A DNA stretch of 64,000 nucleotides, taken from the NCBI RefSeq assembly GCF_023283925.1, contig NZ_JAKIKX010000012.1, positions 1 to 64,000 of the forward strand, written 5' to 3'. Below, in pieces: positions 57,803 through 64,000 of the stretch. Numbering within the stretch: the stretch's first letter is position 1; each line of letters starts with the position of its first letter. The notes beneath the pieces were generated by a model. The model did no database searches, was not told where the DNA came from, and saw only the letters and a list, made by a program, of their open reading frames with translations. The translations under genes were made by a program, and so were the position numbers. The DNA is from Shewanella marisflavi (GTDB lineage: Bacteria > Pseudomonadota > Gammaproteobacteria > Enterobacterales > Shewanellaceae).

Positions 57803-58771
57803 TTACTGCACGTTTTCCGCATCGCCAAATTGGCCCTGGAAGAGTACTGATGAAAGGTAACGCTCTGCTGCCGATGGCAGGATAACTACGATATTCTTCC
57901 CTTCAAATTCAGGTAGCTCGGCGATACGGTTTGCAGCAACAACCGCTGCACCCGAAGAGATACCGACCAGGATACCTTCCTCTTTCATTAGGCGCTGAGC
58001 CATCTCAATGGCTTCCTCGTTGGTTACCGCTTCGACGCGATCAACCATTTCGAGATCCAGGTTACCTGGAATGAAGCCGGCACCAATCCCCTGGATCTTA
58101 TGTGGACCAGGTTGTATCGCCTGTCCTGCTAGGGTTTGGCCGATTACTGGAGAGTCGGCAGGTTCAACTGCGATAGAGGTTATCGCCTTACCTTGAGTCT
58201 GCTTGATGTAACGGCTGATACCGGTAATGGTACCGCCTGTACCAACACCAGCAACTACGACATCGACTTCGCCATCGGTATCGTTCCAGATCTCTGGACC
58301 TGTGGTCTTTTCGTGGATCTCTGGGTTTGCTGGGTTGTCGAATTGACCTAGGATCAGGTATTTCTCAGGAGCAGATTGACGCAGCTCTTCGGCCTTGTCG
58401 ATGGCGCCTTTCATGCCTTTTGCGCCTTCAGTCAACACTAGGTTTGCGCCAAGCGCCTTAAGCAGCTTGCGACGCTCAAGGCTCATGGTGTTAGGCATGG
58501 TCAGGGTCAGCTTGTAGCCACGGGCCGCCGCGACATAAGCCAGTGCGATGCCGGTGTTACCCGATGTTGGCTCGATCAATTCTTTATCTTTAGTGAGCAA
58601 GCCTTTCTTTTCGGCGTCCCAAATCATATTTGCGCCGATACGACACTTAACGCTGAAGCTTGGGTTACGCGCTTCAACTTTGGCGAGCACTTTGCCTTTG
58701 CTGACGCGATTTAGGCGAACAAGAGGTGTATTACCTATGGTATATGAATTGTCTTCGAAAATTTTACTCAT
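57803..58771 (-). CDS. cysK: Cysteine synthase A
   Basis: A 322-aa PLP enzyme making cysteine from O-acetylserine and sulfide. The PLP Lys lies in PSFSVKCRIG near residue 42, the substrate loop TSGNTGIALA near 70 and the phosphate loop GTGGTITG near 178. The neighbourhood with cysZ agrees with sulfate assimilation. AAGGAGC precedes the ATG. Confidence 0.96.
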   Translation of the reverse strand: MSKIFEDNSYTIGNTPLVRLNRVSKGKVLAKVEARNPSFSVKCRIGANMIWDAEKKGLLTKDKELIEPTSGNTGIALAYVAAARGYKLTLTMPNTMSLERRKLLKALGANLVLTEGAKGMKGAIDKAEELRQSAPEKYLILGQFDNPANPEIHEKTTGPEIWNDTDGEVDVVVAGVGTGGTITGISRYIKQTQGKAITSIAVEPADSPVIGQTLAGQAIQPGPHKIQGIGAGFIPGNLDLEMVDRVEAVTNEEAIEMAQRLMKEEGILVGISSGAAVVAANRIAELPEFEGKNIVVILPSAAERYLSSVLFQGQFGDAENVQ

Positions 58772-58995
58772 GGATTACTTGCTCCTTAATGTATACAGCT
58801 AAATCATAGTGCGCTTTGGGCGCATTAGAAATGATAGTTTCATCTTCGTTATTCCTTTCTGTTATAAAAGCTGTCACTTATATCATAATTACATCGCTGA
58901 AGGGGCTAGCCTAATAGGGATCCTATTGATAATTTAACAAAATGTATCAAGTCAGCTAGCTAAAATAATCAGCATAAATTGCAGGGAGCGGATGA

Positions 58996-60165
58996 GTGAG
59001 TAGCATTAACGACAGGATTGGTGGGACGAATGTACCGAGCCCCGAGGATCGCTCTGCGAACTCCCAAACGCCTAAATTGAAAGGCCCTAAAAACAAAGAT
59101 CCTAAAACGATTGTCACCCCTTTTGCCTTTCATGTCGCACCTGAAGTGCTTTATACTCCGTTGGCTTCACCGTTAAAGCGTGGCCTTGCCATGCTAATCG
59201 ATGCGCTCCTAGTCAGTGTCTTGGCGGAGCAGGCTGGTGCGCTGTTTATCTTGTTGGTTGGTTTGACCTTGGTGATTGAGCGTCGTAGTCACCAATTGGG
59301 GAAGGCATTCAAATGGGTCCTTTACTTGTCCATGCTACTGATGACCATCTGGGTGACCAGTGACAATATTATCTCTCACAGCGAAAGGGAAAATGAGCGG
59401 CAAAAGGGCCAGCAGAACGTTCTGCAGGTGGACTCGCTTAGCACACTGAAGCTAATGCCACAGCTACTAGCCCTGAGTGTGTGTGAAGAGGTGAGCTGTG
59501 CCGACGACCAGTTAACGCAACTTTTAGCCGAGTTAGACCAGTTACAAGCAAATGATAGCGAAAAAGTGGCGTTAGCTACTCAGCTGATCAAGGAGCTTTC
59601 TCTGCCTGCTCAAGACAAAGATGCCCTGATGCAGCGCTTGGCAAGAGCGTATCCGAATGTCGAAGATGATGCCAAAGCCACACTTGTCACCGATGTTACT
59701 CTTGACGACGCCACGCAAGTCGTCACTCAGGACGCAACTTCTACCGCCGAGCCTCACGATCAGGAGGCTAGCGAGAAGCTTAACTCTCTGGTTGTCGACC
59801 CTGATCAAATGGATGATGACAAGCCATCTCCTTATAGTTTGCTTGAGTGGGCAAAAGGCATTTTAAATGATCTTGGATTAGGCTTTGGCTGGGCCGCCTT
59901 TTACTTTACGGTTTTTACCGCTTGGTTCGACGGTCAGACCTTGGGCAAGAAGTTGTTGAATATCCGGGTAATACCGCTGGACGCTTCGGCTATCTCCTTA
60001 TGGGATGCCTTTGGGCGTTATGGTGGCTATGGTGCTGGTTTTGCTACAGGCTTGCTGGGATTCTTGCAGATATTCTGGGATGCCAACCGTCAGGCGATTC
60101 AAGATAAGATCTCCGAGACTGTGGTGATTGATTTGTCGAAATCGCGAGACCAAGACCATAGATAA
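58996..60165 (+). CDS. RDD family membrane protein
   Basis: A 389-aa protein with about four hydrophobic segments and a C-terminal RDD-type region (LGKKLLNIRVIPLDA and AFGRYGGYGAGF). Between membrane segments (about residues 130-275) lies a long acidic, non-membrane stretch unusual for simple RDD proteins. The start is GTG 58996 with GGGAG upstream. Function unknown. No partner is obvious next to it. Confidence 0.75.
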   Translation: MSSINDRIGGTNVPSPEDRSANSQTPKLKGPKNKDPKTIVTPFAFHVAPEVLYTPLASPLKRGLAMLIDALLVSVLAEQAGALFILLVGLTLVIERRSHQLGKAFKWVLYLSMLLMTIWVTSDNIISHSERENERQKGQQNVLQVDSLSTLKLMPQLLALSVCEEVSCADDQLTQLLAELDQLQANDSEKVALATQLIKELSLPAQDKDALMQRLARAYPNVEDDAKATLVTDVTLDDATQVVTQDATSTAEPHDQEASEKLNSLVVDPDQMDDDKPSPYSLLEWAKGILNDLGLGFGWAAFYFTVFTAWFDGQTLGKKLLNIRVIPLDASAISLWDAFGRYGGYGAGFATGLLGFLQIFWDANRQAIQDKISETVVIDLSKSRDQDHR

Positions 60166-60319
60166 ATTCAGTAATAGCAGAATGGGAAGAACGACAGCTT
60201 AAATGATCGTACGATAAAAGTGTGAAACAACGAAAAAATATGGTTTAGTTGAGATGTATAATTACACAACGAAGGTAAAGTCAGTTGCGTCATAGCCTTA
60301 TAGCGAAAAAGGAATAAAG
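60166..60319. promoter_or_regulatory. Upstream region of the dual-receiver diguanylate cyclase
   Basis: A perfect -10 hexamer TATAAT sits at 60257-60262, about 58 bases before the ATG. The -35 region is weak. Confidence 0.35.
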
Positions 60320-61561
60320 ATGCGGATATTAGTTGTAGAAGACAGCAAGGTTGTTAATCGTATTTTGCGTCATCTCATCAAGCTTACACTTAATTGCGAA
60401 GTTGATTTTGCCGAAGATTTCGACAGCGCAAAACGTTTGATAAAAGAGCATGATTATTTTGTCGCAATCACAGATTTACACTTACCTGACGCTCAGGAAG
60501 GTGAGATTGTTAAGCACGTATTAGCATTAAATATCCCATGTATAGTGCTGACAGGAAGTTTGGATGCCACGCAACGTAAGCGCTTGTTGCAATTGGGCAT
60601 TGTTGATTACATTCTTAAAGAAAACCGTTTTAGCTACGAATATGCTGTTCGTTTAGTTGAGAGATTGCATCGTAATCAACGAGTTAAAGTCTTGGTGGCT
60701 GATGATTCAGTGGTAAGTCGAAAATTTATTCGTGGTTTGTTAGAGCAGCATCTTTATCAGGTGATTGAGGCCGATGATGGTTTATCAGCATTAGCCTTAT
60801 TACGCAGTCAAGAAGGGATACAGTTGTTAATCACTGATTACAATATGCCAGGATTAGATGGTTTCGAACTGATTCTAAAAGCCAGAGAGCAATATAGTCG
60901 AGAAGAGCTGGCTATCATAGGTTTATCAAGTGATGATGATCAGAGTCTTTCGGCTCGATTTATAAAAAATGGTGCGAATGATTTTTTAACGAAGCCATTT
61001 GTTCATGAAGAGTTTCATTGCCGTGTACTTAACACCTTAGATGGACTAGATATGGTGCGAAAGTTATGGGAGCAGGCTAACCTCGATTATTTAACCTCCG
61101 TATATAACCGTCGCTATTTTTTTAACTTGTTTGAAGAAAAGATCGAGCAACTGGTGTTGAAACAGACGGCATTTTCTCTGGGGTTGATGGATATCGATCA
61201 CTTTAAACGGGTTAATGATAGTTATGGTCATGACGTTGGCGATGAGGTGTTAGTCGGATTTGCAGACATGTTAAAGCATTTTTTCGGTGAACGTTTTGTA
61301 GTAGCGCGTTTTGGCGGAGAAGAGTTCGTGGTGGCGTTTAAGGGGCTAGATAGTAGTAAAGCGTTTGCGTTACTAGACAAATTTAGAGCTCATTTGGCGT
61401 CAAGTCCAATATCAACCTCGGCAGGAGAATTGACTATTACCGCTAGTATAGGGCTGGCTGAGTTGACTAGTTTGGGGTTAGATGACTTATTACACAATGC
61501 AGATAAGGCACTTTATCACGCTAAAGAATCGGGGCGGAACTTGGTGTGTATAGAGACTTAG
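60320..61561 (+). CDS. Dual-receiver response regulator with GGDEF domain
   Basis: A 413-aa cytoplasmic protein. Two receiver domains (about 1-120 and 125-245) have the acceptor Asp in TDLHLPDA and TDYNMPGLDG and the Lys in LKENRF and LTKPF, so both can probably be phosphorylated. The GGDEF domain (about 255-410) has an intact GGEEF motif and should make cyclic-di-GMP; the position of the RxxD inhibitory site is not conserved (Phe at the Asp). An AAAAAGGAA site precedes ATG 60320. No histidine kinase is adjacent, so the partner lies elsewhere. Confidence 0.92.
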   Translation: MRILVVEDSKVVNRILRHLIKLTLNCEVDFAEDFDSAKRLIKEHDYFVAITDLHLPDAQEGEIVKHVLALNIPCIVLTGSLDATQRKRLLQLGIVDYILKENRFSYEYAVRLVERLHRNQRVKVLVADDSVVSRKFIRGLLEQHLYQVIEADDGLSALALLRSQEGIQLLITDYNMPGLDGFELILKAREQYSREELAIIGLSSDDDQSLSARFIKNGANDFLTKPFVHEEFHCRVLNTLDGLDMVRKLWEQANLDYLTSVYNRRYFFNLFEEKIEQLVLKQTAFSLGLMDIDHFKRVNDSYGHDVGDEVLVGFADMLKHFFGERFVVARFGGEEFVVAFKGLDSSKAFALLDKFRAHLASSPISTSAGELTITASIGLAELTSLGLDDLLHNADKALYHAKESGRNLVCIET

Positions 61562-61587
61562 CAGATATAGCAAGGTCGATTTCTGTG

Positions 61588-61623
61588 AAAAAAAGCCAGC
61601 GGCAAAAAATGAGCTGGCTTTTT
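61588..61623 (+). terminator. Terminator of the diguanylate cyclase gene
   Basis: AAAAAGCCAGC / GCTGGCTTTTT stem with a 12-base A-rich loop and T run. Confidence 0.85.
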
Positions 61624-61632
61624 GCTATTTAG

Positions 61633-61686
61633 GGAAGGTGCGAATAAGTCCCGTGCTTGCTGTGCTACGACTTGTTCGCACCTTCC
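61633..61686. repeat. REP-like inverted repeat
   Basis: GGAAGGTGCGAATAAGTC and the inverse of GGAAGGTGCGAACAAGTC face each other with an 18-base loop (one mismatch in 18). It lies between two convergent genes and outside the terminator. The pattern resembles a small repetitive extragenic element, but other copies cannot be sought here. Confidence 0.7.
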
Positions 61687-61701
61687 TTAGATAACTCTTC
61701 T

Positions 61702-62475
61702 TTAATCGGGGGCGATTTGAACGTTGCGATAGGCATCGCGATACTTATCTACCCACATGGAGGTCGCGCCGCAAATCGCTACCGGCATCACGATAAAGTT
61801 AATAATGGGGATCATCGAAAACAGGGTGACGGCGGCGCCGAAGCTAAAGCTGCTGCCCTTGGTTTGATTGAGGGCAAACTTCATATCATTAAAAGGCACC
61901 TTGTGGTTATCGAAGGGATAATCACAGTACTGAATGGCCATCATCCAGGCGCTGAATAGAAACCAGAGTACGGGTGCGGCCGTTTGACCGATAAGGGGCA
62001 CCCAGAACAGGATAAGAAATAGTATGGCTCTGGGAAGGTAGTATTTAAGCTTGATCCATTCTCGTCCCAGTATGCGGGGCAGATCTTTAATCAGATCGAT
62101 AGTGCCGCCGGTATTGAGATCTTTGCCCGTCAGATATTGCTCTACTTTTTCCGCTAACAAACCATTGAAAGGCGCAGCAATCCAGTTCATCACAGAGCTA
62201 AAGACAAAGGAGAGCACCACCAACAGGGTCAGCACGGCCAAGGGCCAAAGCAGAAAGTTGAGCCAGCTAAGGTATTCTGGCAGTTGACCATTGATCCACT
62301 GAAATACCTGCTCCAGCTGACCGATGGCAAAGTAGATCACCGTAGAGAACAATACCAGGTTAACGCTGAGGGGAATGAAGACAAAGCGTCTTAGCCCTGG
62401 CTGTTTGATCAGCCGAAAGCCGTCCAGAAAATAGTTAACGCCGCTTTTACCGGGCTTGCTTGCTTTTTGATTCAT
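61702..62475 (-). CDS. cysZ: Sulfate transporter CysZ
   Basis: A 257-aa CysZ/EI24 family membrane protein with about four to six hydrophobic segments (VFIPLSVNLVLFSTVIYFAI near 32-51, FLLWPLAVLTLLVVLSFVFS near 71-90). It supplies sulfate for cysteine synthesis. In E. coli it is next to cysK; here two genes separate them. It is divergent from smc. Confidence 0.9.
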   Translation of the reverse strand: MNQKASKPGKSGVNYFLDGFRLIKQPGLRRFVFIPLSVNLVLFSTVIYFAIGQLEQVFQWINGQLPEYLSWLNFLLWPLAVLTLLVVLSFVFSSVMNWIAAPFNGLLAEKVEQYLTGKDLNTGGTIDLIKDLPRILGREWIKLKYYLPRAILFLILFWVPLIGQTAAPVLWFLFSAWMMAIQYCDYPFDNHKVPFNDMKFALNQTKGSSFSFGAAVTLFSMIPIINFIVMPVAICGATSMWVDKYRDAYRNVQIAPD

Positions 62476-62662
62476 AGTCTTATCTGAATATCCTTAGATC
62501 TTGCTTAACAGGGATTGTGTGTCAGCCCCATTTTAAAAACAAGGCCGAAATCACGTCGGCAGGGATAAAAAACGTTACAAAATGCGGCATGCTTTGATAA
62601 AGTGACAACCAATAATAACAGTGGCGCCGTAAGCGCACGCAAAAGACGACCTAACTGGCACA

Positions 62663-64000
62663 ATGAGACTCACACAGATAAAACTTGCTGGATTTAAGTC
62701 GTTTGTTGATGTTACTAAAATCCCCTTTAACCAACCGCTTACAGCTATCATTGGCCCTAATGGCTGCGGAAAGTCAAATGTTATCGATGCGGTGCGCTGG
62801 GTGCTCGGAGAGAGTTCTGCCAAGCATCTTCGCGGCGACTCCATGGCCGATGTCATTTTCAATGGATCTTCTGCAAGACGTCCGATTTCAGTGGCTAGTG
62901 TTGAGCTTTACTTTGACAATCACCTGGGGCGACTGGGTGGCCAATATGCCAGCTATCAGGCGATCGCCGTAAAACGTCAAGTTAGCCGTGACGGGGATTC
63001 CAGCTATTTTCTTAATGGGCAGAAGTGTCGACGAAAGGATATCACCGATCTCTTTATGGGCACCGGCCTTGGACCGAGAAGTTACGCTATTATTGAGCAG
63101 GGCACTATCTCCCGTCTAATCGAATCCAAACCCCAAGAGCTTAGGGTCTTTATCGAAGAGGCCGCCGGTATATCCCGTTATAAAGAGCGGCGCAGAGAAA
63201 CCGAAAACCGCATTCGCCACACCCGTGAAAATTTAGAGCGTCTGGGGGATATACGTCAGGAGCTGGGCCGTCAAATTGATAAGTTGGCGGAGCAGGCAGA
63301 GTCCGCCAGACAGTACCGAGCGTTAAAACAGACAGAGCGTCAGCAGCAGGCTGAGCTTGAGGTCTGCAAGTATCTTGAGCTGAGCACTCAGGCGGAAAAA
63401 TTATCCAAAGAGATTGATGCAAAACTCCTGACCCAGAGTGAAGTCGATGCCAGTGGTCAATCGTTGGCGCGTAGCCTGACAGAACTCCAGTTACAACTCG
63501 ATGACCTCGAGCGCCAGGAACAGCATCAGGTCGAGACGTTTTATCTCAATGCTAATCAGATCACTAAGCTCGAGCAGGAGATCAAGCATCGCCAGCAACA
63601 AGATGCCCATCTTAAGCAGCGTATCGAGCAGGAAACCAATAAGCTCTCATTACTACAGGCGCAGTCTCAAGCGCTCGTATATGCCAAAGAGAGTCTCGCC
63701 GAGCGTCAGCTAAGCGCGCAGCAGGTTCATAGCCAAATACAGCAGCAACTTGAGTTGCTCGACGAGCAGCTCCTTGAGGCCGAGCACTCCCTTGAGCAAC
63801 TGATCGACGATGACAGCCAAAGTAAGCAAAGGGTTAACCAGAGTCAACTACGTCTTGAACTGAGCAAAGGGGAACTTAAGCATCAACAGAGCGCGCTCGA
63901 TCTGCTGGCCAGTCAGCGACAGAGCTGCTCGGCGCAGCTGAGCCAGTTAATCCAAAATGATGAAGCCGCCAACCTGGCGCTGCAAACCTCGCAATGTCAG
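62663..64000 (+). CDS. smc: Chromosome partition protein SMC, 5' part
   Basis: The frame starts at ATG 62663 and is open to the window edge (446 codons), so the C-terminal half is missing. The Walker A GPNGCGKS is at residues 31-38, and TGLGPRSYAIIEQGTISRLI and IEEAAGISRYKERRRET are typical. From about residue 170 the protein is a long coiled coil rich in Gln/Glu/Leu. SMC condenses and segregates chromosomes. No strong ribosome-binding site is seen. Confidence 0.93.
   Translation, partial: MRLTQIKLAGFKSFVDVTKIPFNQPLTAIIGPNGCGKSNVIDAVRWVLGESSAKHLRGDSMADVIFNGSSARRPISVASVELYFDNHLGRLGGQYASYQAIAVKRQVSRDGDSSYFLNGQKCRRKDITDLFMGTGLGPRSYAIIEQGTISRLIESKPQELRVFIEEAAGISRYKERRRETENRIRHTRENLERLGDIRQELGRQIDKLAEQAESARQYRALKQTERQQQAELEVCKYLELSTQAEKLSKEIDAKLLTQSEVDASGQSLARSLTELQLQLDDLERQEQHQVETFYLNANQITKLEQEIKHRQQQDAHLKQRIEQETNKLSLLQAQSQALVYAKESLAERQLSAQQVHSQIQQQLELLDEQLLEAEHSLEQLIDDDSQSKQRVNQSQLRLELSKGELKHQQSALDLLASQRQSCSAQLSQLIQNDEAANLALQTSQCQ

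Overview
The window reads as chromosomal DNA of a marine gammaproteobacterium, most likely Shewanella or a close relative. It keeps the gene neighbourhood found near 52 min in Escherichia coli (sixA, smrB, prmB, aroC, yfcL, mnmC, fabB, folX/yfcH, yfbV, ackA, pta, yfcC, cysK, cysZ). To this it adds genes typical of marine Alteromonadales: a large TonB-dependent receptor, a GGDEF/EAL receptor with an extracytoplasmic propeller, a Pla-1/cef-type surface lipase, c-type haem lipoproteins and a DUF3360 permease. No rRNA, tRNA, phage, intact insertion sequence or CRISPR array was seen. The species cannot be fixed from sequence alone.

Layout. 1-5 kb: the 5' end of a secreted protein made of 13-residue repeats, then a 1432-aa Reg_prop/Y_Y_Y/PAS/GGDEF/EAL receptor. 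5-9 kb: an M16 protease, sixA and smrB. 9.2-14.8 kb: prmB, a MITE-like element, aroC, then a tight operon (MFS transporter, ATP-NAD kinase-like protein, yfcL, SpoU-type methyltransferase). 15-19 kb: mnmC (degenerate methyltransferase half), fabB, yciK. 19.4-24.2 kb: lipase, sohB, AraC-type regulator. 24.2-28.1 kb: two related dihaem lipoproteins, one fused to a parallel beta-helix. 28.4-36 kb: tesA divergent from ybbA-ybbP, then yfcH, folX, an AI-2E family permease, an rRNA methyltransferase-like gene and small genes. 36.7-49.3 kb: mixed-acid fermentation block: pta, ackA, yfbV, pflA, pflB, a DUF3360 permease and focA fused to CBS domains. 49.4-55 kb: LysR regulator, yfcC-like carrier, TonB-dependent receptor. 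55.8-64 kb: methyltransferase/TetR divergent pair, cysK, RDD protein, dual-receiver diguanylate cyclase, cysZ, and the 5' part of smc cut by the window edge.

How they work together. PflB (activated by PflA) splits pyruvate to formate and acetyl-CoA, FocA moves formate across the inner membrane, and Pta-AckA turn acetyl-CoA into acetate and ATP. Near-perfect PdhR-type palindromes lie upstream of both pflB and the DUF3360 permease gene, which suggests pyruvate-responsive control that also covers the uncharacterised permease. FabB, the lipase, TesA and YciK concern lipids. The two cyclic-di-GMP proteins suggest surface/motility signalling.

Most interesting points: the 39-bp repeat gene at the left edge, the FocA-CBS fusion with an internal ribosome-binding site and an overlapping leader ORF, the beta-helix/cytochrome fusion beside its stand-alone paralogue, the eroded MnmC methyltransferase domain, the paired PdhR sites, and several small repeats and a candidate 32-aa protein.
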